Below are positions 54,718 to 63,387 of a stretch of 64,000 nucleotides of DNA, one piece after another. The notes beneath the pieces are model-generated. The model was given only the letters and a program-made list of their open reading frames with translations. It did no database searches and was not told where the DNA came from. A program made the position numbers and the translations under genes. The DNA lies in the NCBI GenBank assembly GCA_963836785.1, contig CAWIKW010000004.1, forward strand, positions 186,001 to 250,000, in the 5' to 3' direction. Position 1 is the stretch's first letter. Every line of letters begins with the position of its first letter. The DNA is from DASQPR01 sp963836785. Its GTDB lineage: Bacteria > Actinomycetota > Actinomycetes > Mycobacteriales > Micromonosporaceae.

Positions 54718-55686
54718 GAGGATGCCGGCAACGCCACCGGGCGGCGTCGGATCGGTCAGCGCAAACGGTGGCAGCACCGGAATCGGCAATCGGCCGGGTT
54801 GACCCGCCGGACGCCGACCGGCGGCAAGTCCATCGGGCGCGATGCCGTACGGCGGTGTGGCCGCGCGACCGGTCGCCCGATACGGACCGGGCGGACCCGA
54901 TTGCGGATGCGGTCGAGGGGGCGTCGCGGGCGATCCCGCCGGCGGGATCGGTCGACCCGGCCGCGGTGGATACGGCGGACCACTCTGCGGACCGCCCCCG
55001 TACGGACTGGCCGGGTGCGGCCCACCGGGGCGCGGCGGCGCCGGTACGGGCGGGTACGGCGGACCACTGAACGGCCGCGACGGCTGACCCGACGCGGGGC
55101 GTGGCGGATATGGGCCAGGTGGATGTGGCCCGGGTGTGTACGGCCCGGGCGGATACGAGTCAGGTGGGTAAGGGCCGGGCGCAACCGGACTGTGCGGATG
55201 ACCGCTCGGTCCGTAGTTATCCGGATCGGTGTAGGCCCGCGGGTCGTAGGGACCCGGGTAGTCGCGATGCGGATCGGGCGGCGGTGTCCGGCCACCCGGC
55301 GGGACGGGGCCACCCGGACGCCCGGGCGCGGCGCCGCGACGCGGTGCCCCCGGCGGCATCGGGCCTCGCGGGTTCGCGCTCGGCGGGTTGGTGCCCTGCG
55401 GCGGCATCCCGGGCGCCATCGGAGGGTGCGCGGTGGACGGGGCGTGCGATCCGGGCGCGGTGCCATTCGCTACGCCGGCACGTTGCTGCGGGACCGCGGC
55501 GCGCCCGGCACCGGGCGGCAGCGGCGGCTGCGGGCGCCGCCGGGAGTCCGGTCGACCGGCCGGGCGATCCTCGTCGCCGTCCTCATCGGTCTCGCTCGGC
55601 GTAACCCGTTGCCAGGCCATCGTCGGCACGCTGGCCCAGGCCGGGGCGGTGGGGCGGGGGCGTTCGTCACGCTCGTCGTTGCTCAC
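54607..55686 (-). CDS. Pro/Gly-rich N-terminal part of the same WG-repeat gene
   Basis: GTG 55686 (GGGGAGG upstream) opens a disordered, Pro/Gly/Tyr-rich segment (PGPYPPDSYPPGPYTPGPHPPG) of about 320 residues, followed by an Ala-Ala-Gln repeat. In the present sequence this frame leaves the repeat wrongly and stops at 54361. The AAQ repeat continues in the frame of the downstream WG part, so both belong to one protein of about 1130 residues. Divergent from the ABC exporter genes. Confidence 0.7.
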
Positions 55687-55772
55687 GCCGCCTCCCCTCG
55701 CCCGTGAAACGTACATGCGCCAAAGCGCACCGGGCGGCTACGCTGTCGCGGCCCGATGCGGAAGGAGGGTAC

Positions 55773-56630
55773 GTGCTGCCTTCGACCACCGCTAGCGCGG
55801 CCCGACGGTACGCTGACCGGTCGCACTTACCCTTACAGACTTTCGGCGTTTTAGCCAAGGCAGGATTCCGACGATATTCGACATATCGCCAGGCTGCGGT
55901 GGCGGGAATATTTACCAATTCGGTGTTCGGATTCCTGCGCTGCTACGTGCTTCTGGCCGTCGCCGCCGGCAGTGGGGGAGCGGTCGCCGGATACGACGGG
56001 CCGCAACTCGTGTCGTACGTCTGGGCTGGCCAGGGTCTGATCGCGACGGTTGGTCTCTGGGGCGACACGGAGCTCGCCGCCCGGATCCGTACGGGCGCGG
56101 TCGTGTCCGATCTGCTGCGCCCGATGCACCCCGTGGCCACCTACCTCGCGACCGACCTCGGTCGGGCCGGATTCGCGTTGCTCACTCGCTTTGCCGTCCC
56201 GGTCATTGTCGGCGCGCTCGCGTTCGACTTCTACGCGCCACGCCACGCGGCGACCTACCCGCTGGCCCTGATCTCGATCGCCCTGGCCGTCGTCGTGTGC
56301 TTCGGCTGCCGCTACATCGTGAACGCCGCGAGCTACTGGTTGCTCGACGGGCGGGGCGCCTTCGTCGCCTGGACGATCGCGTCGAGCGGTCTCGGCGGCC
56401 TCTACTTCCCGCTGCGTTTCCTACCGGAGCCGATCCAACTGGTGCTCTGGGTGGCCACGCCGTTCCCGTCGCTGCTACAGACCCCACTCGACGTCATCGC
56501 CGAGCGGGTGACGGGTGCCGAGGCGGCGGGCCTGGTCGCGCTCCAGGCCGCCTGGGCGGTCGGAATCCTCGCGCTCGCGGTCCTCGTCCAGCATCGCGGC
56601 GAACGCAAGCTGGTGGTGCAAGGTGGCTGA
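55773..56630 (+). CDS. ABC-2-type exporter permease subunit 1
   Basis: A 285-residue membrane protein with about six helices, of the DUF990-like family (KAGFRRYSTYRQAAVAGIFTNSVFGFLRCYVLLAV; YVWAGQGLIATVGLWGDTELAARIRTGAVVSDLLRPMHP). GTG 55773 has AAGGAGGG upstream. Three TTA codons (55827, 55833, 55851) and a locally AT-rich stretch to about 55925 mark the start of the gene. It overlaps the second permease by 8 nt. Confidence 0.88.
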   Translation: MLPSTTASAARRYADRSHLPLQTFGVLAKAGFRRYSTYRQAAVAGIFTNSVFGFLRCYVLLAVAAGSGGAVAGYDGPQLVSYVWAGQGLIATVGLWGDTELAARIRTGAVVSDLLRPMHPVATYLATDLGRAGFALLTRFAVPVIVGALAFDFYAPRHAATYPLALISIALAVVVCFGCRYIVNAASYWLLDGRGAFVAWTIASSGLGGLYFPLRFLPEPIQLVLWVATPFPSLLQTPLDVIAERVTGAEAAGLVALQAAWAVGILALAVLVQHRGERKLVVQGG

Positions 56631-57471
56631 CTTCGCCGACTTCGTCGACGCGTGCCGGGTCGGTGGCGGGGGCGAGCGCTTCCACCCGTACCGCATGGTC
56701 ATGAAAGCGCAACTGCGCGCGCAGCTGAGCTATCGGGCGTCGTTCGCGATCGAAGCGATCGGAAGCATGATCCTCACCGGTCTGGATCTCGTCACCATTC
56801 TGGTCGTCTTCAACGTCACGTCGGTGCTCGGTGGCTTCTCGTTCCGCGACGCGTTCCTCATGTCGGCGGTCGCGAACGTCAGCTTCGCCGGCGGCGACCA
56901 GATCGTCGGTTCGATCGACGACATGCGCGTGCAGATCCGCACCGGTCAGCTCGACGCCCTGCTCGTGCGACCGCTCGGGCTGCTGCGCCAGCTCGTCAGT
57001 TCGGACTTCCAGCTGCGCCGCATCGGTCGGGTCGTGCAGGGAATCGTGGTGCTCGCGGTCGCGGCCGGGCTTGCGCACGTCGCCTGGTCGCCAGCGACGC
57101 TCGCGCTGGTCGCGCTCACGGCCGTCGCCGGTACGGCCTTCTTCGCCGCCTTCCTCGTGATGGCGGGGACGGTGTCGTTCTGGTGGATCGACTCGACCGA
57201 GTTCGGTGCCGGCTTCACCTATGGCGGCCGCAACTTCACGCTCTACCCGATGACCGTGTACGGCCAGGTCTTCCGCTACCTGTTCGCGTACGGCCTCGGG
57301 TTCGCTTTCGTCGCTTACTACCCGGTGCTTACGCTGCTGCACCGGCCCGACCCGCTGGGCCTGCCGACCTGGACCGGCTGGCTGACGCCGCTGGTGTCCG
57401 TCGCGGTATGCGGCGTCGCCGCCTACGTCTGGCGCACCGGAGTCCGCCATTACCGGAGCACCGGATCATGA
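56623..57471 (+). CDS. ABC-2-type exporter permease subunit 2
   Basis: A 282-residue paralogue of the preceding permease family (KAQLRAQLSYRASFAIEAIGSMILTGLDLVTILVVF; IDDMRVQIRTGQLDALLVRPLGLLRQLVSSDF), about six helices. GTG 56623 overlaps subunit 1; the open frame upstream lies inside that gene. The stop overlaps the ATPase start (ATGA). The two permeases likely form a heterodimer. Confidence 0.9.
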   Translation: MADFADFVDACRVGGGGERFHPYRMVMKAQLRAQLSYRASFAIEAIGSMILTGLDLVTILVVFNVTSVLGGFSFRDAFLMSAVANVSFAGGDQIVGSIDDMRVQIRTGQLDALLVRPLGLLRQLVSSDFQLRRIGRVVQGIVVLAVAAGLAHVAWSPATLALVALTAVAGTAFFAAFLVMAGTVSFWWIDSTEFGAGFTYGGRNFTLYPMTVYGQVFRYLFAYGLGFAFVAYYPVLTLLHRPDPLGLPTWTGWLTPLVSVAVCGVAAYVWRTGVRHYRSTGS

Positions 57472-58451
57472 GCGCGATCATCGAGGCGCGCGGGCTGCGC
57501 AAGGAGTTCACGGTCACCGAGAAGGCCGGTCGGTTCCGCCGTACGCGCCGGACGGTCGCTGCGGTGGACGGCATCGATCTCGCGGTCGACCGAGGCGAGA
57601 TGGTCGGATACATCGGCCCGAACGGCGCCGGCAAGTCGACCACGCTCAAGATGATGACCGGCGTGCTGACGCCGAGCGGCGGCTCGGTGAGCGTGTGCGG
57701 TCTCCGGCCGGTGGCCGACCGTACGCGCCTCGCGCTGCGCATCGGCGTGGTGTTCGGCCAACGGTCACAGCTGTGGTGGGACCTGCCGCTGCGCGATTCG
57801 TTCGAGCTTCTGCGCCACATCTACCGGGTGCCGGCGGCCGACCACGCGGCACGGTTGCGGGAATGCCGGTCGCTTTTGGGGTTGGACGAATTCCTGGCGA
57901 CGCCGGTCCGCCAATTATCGCTGGGTCAACGGATGCGCGGCGAGATCACGGCCGCGTTGCTGCACCGCCCGGACGTACTGTTCCTGGACGAGCCGACGAT
58001 CGGCCTCGACGTGGTGAGCAAGCAGGCCGTGCGCGCGTTCCTCGCGGCGATCGGTGCCGCCGGCGACACCACGTTGATGCTGACCACGCACGATCTCGCC
58101 GACATCGAGCGGCTGTGCCCGCGGCTCGTCGTGATCGATCGCGGCCGGGTCGTCCACGACGGCAGCCTGGCCGAGCTGCACGCTCGATACCAGTCGCGCC
58201 GCCGGGTGGTGGTCGACCTCGATGCGCCGCTCGGCGAGATCGACGCGGTGACCGCGGCAATCGGCGATGTCGGCCCAGGCATCACCGTGGAGCACGTGTC
58301 GCCGGATGGTCGCCGGCTTGAGTTCGGCCTGCGGGACGGCGCGAATGCCGGCGTGCTGGTCGCTCGCATCGCGGCCGCTGCAACGTTACGCGACCTGTCG
58401 GTGATCGAGCCGGACATCGAGGACGTCGTCGCCCGCATCTATCAGGACTGA
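57468..58451 (+). CDS. ABC exporter ATP-binding protein
   Basis: A 327-residue ATPase. Walker A GPNGAGKST, Q-loop VVFGQRSQLWWDLPLRDS, signature LSLGQRMRGE, Walker B VLFLDEPTIGLD and switch His (LTTHDL). The C-terminal extension of about 90 residues is common in this exporter group. Partners are the two preceding permeases. Substrate unknown. The gene runs directly into the 17-bp tandem repeat. Confidence 0.94.
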   Translation: MSAIIEARGLRKEFTVTEKAGRFRRTRRTVAAVDGIDLAVDRGEMVGYIGPNGAGKSTTLKMMTGVLTPSGGSVSVCGLRPVADRTRLALRIGVVFGQRSQLWWDLPLRDSFELLRHIYRVPAADHAARLRECRSLLGLDEFLATPVRQLSLGQRMRGEITAALLHRPDVLFLDEPTIGLDVVSKQAVRAFLAAIGAAGDTTLMLTTHDLADIERLCPRLVVIDRGRVVHDGSLAELHARYQSRRRVVVDLDAPLGEIDAVTAAIGDVGPGITVEHVSPDGRRLEFGLRDGANAGVLVARIAAAATLRDLSVIEPDIEDVVARIYQD

Positions 58452-58519
58452 CCGGTCTATCGGGATTGCCGGTCTATCGGGATTGCCGGTCTATCGGGAT
58501 TGCCGGTCTATCGGGATTG
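58452..58519. repeat. Four perfect 17-bp tandem repeats between convergent genes
   Basis: CCGGTCTATCGGGATTG is repeated four times without change, starting right after the ATPase stop. The last copies encode the C-terminus and TAG stop of the convergent MFS gene. Since 17 is not a multiple of three, copy number would change that C-terminus. Confidence 0.95.
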
Positions 58520-59836
58520 ACCGGCGGCCGCGGTGGCCAGAGTCGAGCGCGTCCCGTCGTCGGCTGGCGCATCCGATGCCCGGCCGGTCGCGATGACCTC
58601 GCGCCGCCGGGCGGCGGCTTCGAGAGCGGCCGCGATCGACCGCCGGCCGGCCGTTGCGGCGACGAGCGCGAGTGCGCCGGCGCCGGCCGGCACGGCGAGG
58701 GCGGCCGCGAATCCGTACGTCTCCGCGAGCGGTCCCGCCACTCCGGCGCCGAGCGCGACCCCGGCGACGGTGCCGCTGGCCAGCAGCGTGATCACGGTGG
58801 CGATCCGGGTCGGCGGGGCGATCCGCTCGGCGATGGCGTACGCGGTGACGAGAACCGGCGCCACGGCCGCCCCGAGAATCAGCATCGCGATCGCCGCCAC
58901 GGCGACGCCCCGGATCGCGAGGAGCCCCAGCGCACCGGCGAACAGCAAGGCCGCGAAGGCCAACAACCGCCGGTCGAGCGTGAATCGGCCGGGCAGCCAG
59001 GCGGTGGCGAGGCCCGCGGTGGCGCTGCCGACGCCGAGCACCGAGTAGATCAAGCCGGCGACTCCGGCGTGTCCGGATGCCTCGGCGAGGGCGGTGATGC
59101 CGGTCTGCGTCGCGCCGAAGACGAGGCCGATCGCGGTCATCACGATGCCGAGCACTACCAGCGCGGTCACCGGCAGTGGCGCCGGGGCCGACGGCGTCGC
59201 GGCCACGTGTCGCGAACGGCGGCGGGCGGTCGCGCCGTTGGTCGCGGTCGGATGCATCGCGAACGGTACGGCGGCTCCGAGTGTGAGCGCGGCCGCGACG
59301 GCGATCGGCGCAACGGGCGGTCCGACCAGCGCCAGCAGCCCGACGAGGGCCGGTCCGACGACGTACGACGTCTCGTCGGCGCCGCTCTCGTAGGCCATCG
59401 CGGTCGGTAGCAGGTCGCTGTGTCCCCGGCCGGAGAGCAGGGCCGACCACCGTACCCGGGACAGCGGTCCGACCTGTGGCGACGCGAAGCCGGTCAGCGC
59501 GGCGAATGCCGCCGTGGCCACGACACCGCCGCCGCCCAATACGACGAGCGCGGTGGCGACCAGGGCAGACGCGTTGACCAGCGCGGTGGCGAGGCCGATG
59601 GTCCGTTGGCCGGCAACGTCGGTCAACCACCCGGTGACCGGGCCGCCGACGGCTGCGCCGATGCCGAGCGCAGCGGTCGCGAGGCCGGCCTGCGAGAGCG
59701 AGCCGGTCACCGAGGACACGAGCACGATGACGCCGAGGGGTGCCATCGCGGCCGGAAGTCGGGCCAGAAAGGCGGTGACGAGAAGACCGGGGCCGGCGAC
59801 GCGCGGCAACAACCGGTATGCGGAACGGGTGCTCAC
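58508..59836 (-). CDS. MFS transporter
   Basis: A 442-residue major facilitator protein with about 12 helices (MAPLGVIVLVSSVTGSLSQAGLATAALGIGAAVGGPVTGWLTDVAGQR; TRIATVITLLASGTVAGVALGAGVAGPLAETYGF). Sugar-efflux-like in appearance; substrate unknown. GTG 59836 has GGAG 5 nt upstream; earlier in-frame codons are not homologous. Its end lies in the 17-bp repeat array. Confidence 0.88.
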   Translation of the reverse strand: MSTRSAYRLLPRVAGPGLLVTAFLARLPAAMAPLGVIVLVSSVTGSLSQAGLATAALGIGAAVGGPVTGWLTDVAGQRTIGLATALVNASALVATALVVLGGGGVVATAAFAALTGFASPQVGPLSRVRWSALLSGRGHSDLLPTAMAYESGADETSYVVGPALVGLLALVGPPVAPIAVAAALTLGAAVPFAMHPTATNGATARRRSRHVAATPSAPAPLPVTALVVLGIVMTAIGLVFGATQTGITALAEASGHAGVAGLIYSVLGVGSATAGLATAWLPGRFTLDRRLLAFAALLFAGALGLLAIRGVAVAAIAMLILGAAVAPVLVTAYAIAERIAPPTRIATVITLLASGTVAGVALGAGVAGPLAETYGFAAALAVPAGAGALALVAATAGRRSIAAALEAAARRREVIATGRASDAPADDGTRSTLATAAAGQSR

Positions 59837-59960
59837 AGAACTCCGATGGACGGGACATGTGCGCGTCGTCCCACCCTCCGACGCGCCCCTGTGGGCCCTG
59901 TGCGGTGCTGACGCTACCGGCGCCGCTCGCCACAAGCCAGCCGAATTGTGGTGTCCGTGA

Positions 59961-60827
59961 TCACGCCATCGCGTTCGCGAGCGTTTCCAGCCGGGGCAAC
60001 GTCGGCGGATCCATCCAGAACAGAATCTCGTCGACGCCGGCCGCTCGCCAGGCCGCGATCGCATCGATCAGCGCGGCGCGGTCGCCCGGCACGCCCGGCC
60101 CGTCCGCGCCGTCCTCCTTGACGTAAACCCCGACGCTGACCTGCAGCGTCTTCGGGTCGCGGCCGCGCGCTGCACATGCCTCGCGCATCCGTTCGCGCTG
60201 GGCTTCGAACTTCTCGCCCGGTACGCCGAACCAGGCCGCGTTCCACACGTCGGCATGCTGAGCGATCAGGCTCAGCATGCGTGGACCGCGGCCGCCCACG
60301 AGGATCGGCGGCCGATCCGGACTCGCGGCCGCCGGCAGCAGCGGAGCGTCGACGGTGCGGTAGTAGTGACCGGTGAAGTCGCTGCGGCCGTCGCGGATGA
60401 GCGCGCCGATGATCTCGATCGCCTCAGCGAACCGGTCGACCTTGTGGTCGAACGGGATGCCGAACGCGGTGTATTCCGGCTCATGCCAGCCGGCGCCGAG
60501 CCCCAGCGTCAGTCGTCCGTCACTGATCTCGTGAAGCGTGTGCGCGATCTTCGCCGTCACGATCGGCTCGCGGAAACCCGTACAGCTCACCAACACACCG
60601 AGCCCGACCCGACGCGTACGGGTGGCGATCGCGGTCAGCGTCGTCCATGCCTCCCACGTTCCGGCCGGCGGCTGGCCATCCTCCTGCGTCAGCAGATGAT
60701 CGAACGTCCAGACCGAGTCGAAGCCGGCCGCCTCGACCGCGTCGGCCAGATCGAGGATCTCGGGCGCGGTCGCCGGCACTCCGGGTCGCGTGTCATCGCC
60801 CATCGGCAGTACGTATCCGATCCGCAC
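59961..60827 (-). CDS. LLM-class F420-dependent oxidoreductase
   Basis: A 288-residue luciferase-like TIM-barrel protein (MRIGYVLPMGDD; AGFDSVWTFDHLL; RRVGLGVLVSCTGFREPIVTAKIAHTLHEISDGRLTLGLGAGWHEPEYTAFGIPF; RPPILVGGRGPRML). In actinobacteria these usually use coenzyme F420. Substrate unknown. GTG 60827 has GGAG nearby. The 162 bases to the next gene hold nothing recognised. Confidence 0.9.
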   Translation of the reverse strand: MRIGYVLPMGDDTRPGVPATAPEILDLADAVEAAGFDSVWTFDHLLTQEDGQPPAGTWEAWTTLTAIATRTRRVGLGVLVSCTGFREPIVTAKIAHTLHEISDGRLTLGLGAGWHEPEYTAFGIPFDHKVDRFAEAIEIIGALIRDGRSDFTGHYYRTVDAPLLPAAASPDRPPILVGGRGPRMLSLIAQHADVWNAAWFGVPGEKFEAQRERMREACAARGRDPKTLQVSVGVYVKEDGADGPGVPGDRAALIDAIAAWRAAGVDEILFWMDPPTLPRLETLANAMA

Positions 60828-60989
60828 GGCTCCGCCCCTCCCACTCGCCGGTCACGGCGTCGAGAGGTCACCGTACCGGCGATTCGTAGGGCGCAACCCG
60901 TGCGGGCCGGCGCGCACGGGTGCGGCCGAGGGTTGGTGCGGTGGCGGCGCGGGCTCTTCTGCGAGTGCGATGCGGTGCCTAAGCGACGG

Positions 60990-61598
60990 TCAGAACTTCT
61001 GGCCCGGCTTCAGCCGGGGCCGAGGCGCGCGCATGAACCGGAAGCTGGTCGAGCGGAGGATGCCGTAGCCGTAGAGCTTGCGCCAGTTCGGCGTCTCCTT
61101 CGGCAGGCGCTCGGTGACGACCTTCTTGATCCGCCGGGTGAGCAGCACCGAGTCGATCGCGACGAGCACGATCAGGAAGAGGAAGACGAGATCCGCGAGC
61201 GAGGCGAGTTGCGGGCTCGCGAGCGACAGCACAACGATCACGATCAGCACGCCGAAGACGAGTGAGCCGAGGTTGCGGCGGGAGTCGACGACGTCACGCA
61301 CGATGCGCCGGTCCGGGCCCCTGTCGCGGGGGAGCAGCGCCCACTCTTCGCCGGCCATCATGGCGCTGCGCTCTTCGCTGCGCCGCTGCCGCGCTGTCGC
61401 CTTCGTCTCGCTGCCGCGGGCCGCCGCGGGGGCGCCCGGTCGGCGCAGGTTGGCACTGCCGCGCCGCGGTGTCGCCACGCCCTGCTCACGCTTGCTCAGC
61501 GTGTACGACCGGGTTTGGCGCTCGGTGACGACCGCATCGCCCGTGTCGGTTTCCTCGATCACGGTTGCGGTGGACTTGCGGCGAAACAGCGTGGGCAC
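60990..61598 (-). CDS. DUF3043 membrane protein
   Basis: A 202-residue actinobacterial protein: a basic, disordered N-terminal half, RDRGPDRRIVRDVVDSRRNLGS, two membrane helices (about residues 112-150) and the conserved tail TERLPKETPNWRKLYGYGILRSTSFRFMRAPRPR. Function unknown. GTG 61598 lies 6 nt after TACCCT. Confidence 0.9.
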   Translation of the reverse strand: MPTLFRRKSTATVIEETDTGDAVVTERQTRSYTLSKREQGVATPRRGSANLRRPGAPAAARGSETKATARQRRSEERSAMMAGEEWALLPRDRGPDRRIVRDVVDSRRNLGSLVFGVLIVIVVLSLASPQLASLADLVFLFLIVLVAIDSVLLTRRIKKVVTERLPKETPNWRKLYGYGILRSTSFRFMRAPRPRLKPGQKF

Positions 61599-61604
61599 CA
61601 GTGA

Positions 61605-61610
61605 AGGGTA
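61605..61610 (-). promoter_or_regulatory. Candidate -10 box of the DUF3043 gene (leaderless)
   Basis: TACCCT on the minus strand is 6 nt before the GTG start. Confidence 0.4.
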
Positions 61611-61642
61611 GCCGACGCGGGCGCCGTTCCCAAGATCGCTGC

Positions 61643-61699
61643 GACTTCCTGGACGTCGCCCGGCGAATCGCGCCTCGAGCGGGCAACTTCCAGGAAGTC
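61643..61699 (-). terminator. Long inverted repeat downstream of murA
   Basis: GACTTCCTGGA (61643-61653) pairs with TCCAGGAAGTC (61689-61699); an inner GCCCG/CGGGC pair (61658-61662, 61680-61684) extends the structure. It lies after the murA stop and before the next co-oriented gene. It could terminate murA or be a binding site. Confidence 0.5.
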
Positions 61700-61733
61700 T
61701 GCGGTCGAAGCAGCGCGCGCGTGAGCCGCCCGG

Positions 61734-63140
61734 CTAGATCGAGCCGTCGAGGCGTTCGGCGCGCGCGCCGAGCGCGTCGAGCTTGGCCTCGAAGTCTTCG
61801 TAGCCCCGGTTGATCAGGTCGACGCCGTACACGTGCGAGGTGCCCTCGGCGGCGAGCGCCGCGATCAGGTGGCTGAACCCGCCTCGAAGATCGGGGATGA
61901 CGAGATCGGCGGCGTGCAACTTGCTCGGACCGGCGATCACCGCCGAGTGCTTGAAGTTGCGCCGGCCGAAGCGGCACGGCGTGCCGCCCAGACAGTCGCG
62001 GTAGACCTGGATCGTGGCGCCCATCTTGTTCAACGCGCCGGTGTAGCCGAGGCGCCGCTCGTAGACGGTCTCGTGCACGATCGACAACCCGCTGGCCTGG
62101 GTGAGTGCCACGATGAGCGGCTGCTGCCAGTCGGTCATGAACCCCGGGTGTACGTCGGTCTCCAGCGCGACGGCATGCAGCTCGCCGCCGGGGTGCCAGA
62201 ACCGGATACCACCGCCGACCGGATTGTCGTCGACCTCGAAGGCGCCGCCGATCGACGTGAACACGTTCAGGAACGTCATCATGTCGGCCTGCCGGGCACC
62301 GCGCACGGTGATGTCACCCCGGGTGGCCAGCGCGGCGCAGGCCCAGCTGGCTGCCTCCAACCGGTCCGGGATGGGCCGGTGGCTGAAACCGCCGAGGCGC
62401 TGCACGCCCTCGATCTCGATGACCCGATCGGTCTGCACCTTGATGATCGCGCCCATCTTCTGGAGCGCGCAGATGAGGTCGATGATCTCCGGCTCGACCG
62501 CGGCGTTGCGTAGCTCGGTGACGCCCTCGGCCCGTACGGCCGTCAGCAGCACCTGCTCGGTCGCGCCGACGCTCGGGTAGGGCAGTTCGAACTTCGTGCC
62601 GTGCAAGCCGTTCGGCGCGGTCAGGTGTAGGCCCTCGGGCGCCTTGTCGACCACGGCGCCGAAGCGGCGCAGCGCCTCGAGGTGGAAATCGATCGGGCGG
62701 TCGCCGATGTGGCACCCGCCGAGATCGGGGATGAACGCGTGGCCGAGCCGGTGCAGCAGCGGCCCGCACAGCAGGATCGGGATCCGGCTGGAACCGGCAT
62801 GCACGTTGATCTTGTCGACGCCGGCGCCCTCCACGTTGGAGGGATCGAGGACCAGCTCGCCCAGTGGGCCCTTGCTGACCTTCACGCCGTGCAGTTCGAG
62901 GAGCCCGCTGACCACGTCGACATCGCGAATGCCCGGCACGTCGTACAGGCGGCTGGGTGTCTCGCCGAGGACCGTCGCGACCATCGCCTTGGAGACGAAG
63001 TTCTTCGCGCCGCGGACCCGGATCTCGCCGTGCAGCGGCGCGCCGCCGTGCACACGAAGCACATCGGTCGGTCCGGAACTGCCGGTGAAGGCGGTGTCGG
63101 CCGTACGGCTACTGCTGGGCGCGGTTGCGTCGATGGTCAA
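61734..63140 (-). CDS. murA: UDP-N-acetylglucosamine 1-carboxyvinyltransferase
   Basis: MurA transfers enolpyruvate from PEP to UDP-GlcNAc, the first committed step of peptidoglycan synthesis. It has GAKN (44-47), the fosfomycin-target Cys143 in DLGGCHIGDRPIDFHL, ALETDVHPGFMTDWQQP and LRGGFSHLIAALAAEG. The version here matches the SSRIPILLCGPLLHRLG type found in actinobacteria. Start uncertain: TTG 63140 after GGGGGT gives 468 residues; a later GTG (MLRVHGG) would give about 442. Confidence 0.92.
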   Translation of the reverse strand: MTIDATAPSSSRTADTAFTGSSGPTDVLRVHGGAPLHGEIRVRGAKNFVSKAMVATVLGETPSRLYDVPGIRDVDVVSGLLELHGVKVSKGPLGELVLDPSNVEGAGVDKINVHAGSSRIPILLCGPLLHRLGHAFIPDLGGCHIGDRPIDFHLEALRRFGAVVDKAPEGLHLTAPNGLHGTKFELPYPSVGATEQVLLTAVRAEGVTELRNAAVEPEIIDLICALQKMGAIIKVQTDRVIEIEGVQRLGGFSHRPIPDRLEAASWACAALATRGDITVRGARQADMMTFLNVFTSIGGAFEVDDNPVGGGIRFWHPGGELHAVALETDVHPGFMTDWQQPLIVALTQASGLSIVHETVYERRLGYTGALNKMGATIQVYRDCLGGTPCRFGRRNFKHSAVIAGPSKLHAADLVIPDLRGGFSHLIAALAAEGTSHVYGVDLINRGYEDFEAKLDALGARAERLDGSI

Positions 63141-63387
63141 CGGATGACCCCCATCGCGGAAAGATGTGGAACGTCGCGCCGGTGGCGGTGCTGCGACGTC
63201 GTTGTCGGCAGACCGGACGGCAGGGGAAGTGCCCGGGCGCCACGGCAGCATAACGCGATCAACTATGGTCCGCATCGCACCATGCGTCCGGCGCCGGGCG
63301 GCTCTCAGCTTGCGCGACGCACGGTGGCGATCCGACTACGCCCGCGCCGAGTGAGCTGCCCGAATAGACGGCGCAACCACCGTCGAG

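Noticed and set aside
58452..58519. Tandem repeats considered as a small CRISPR array
   Set aside because: The 17-bp units are adjacent with no spacers, and no cas gene is present.
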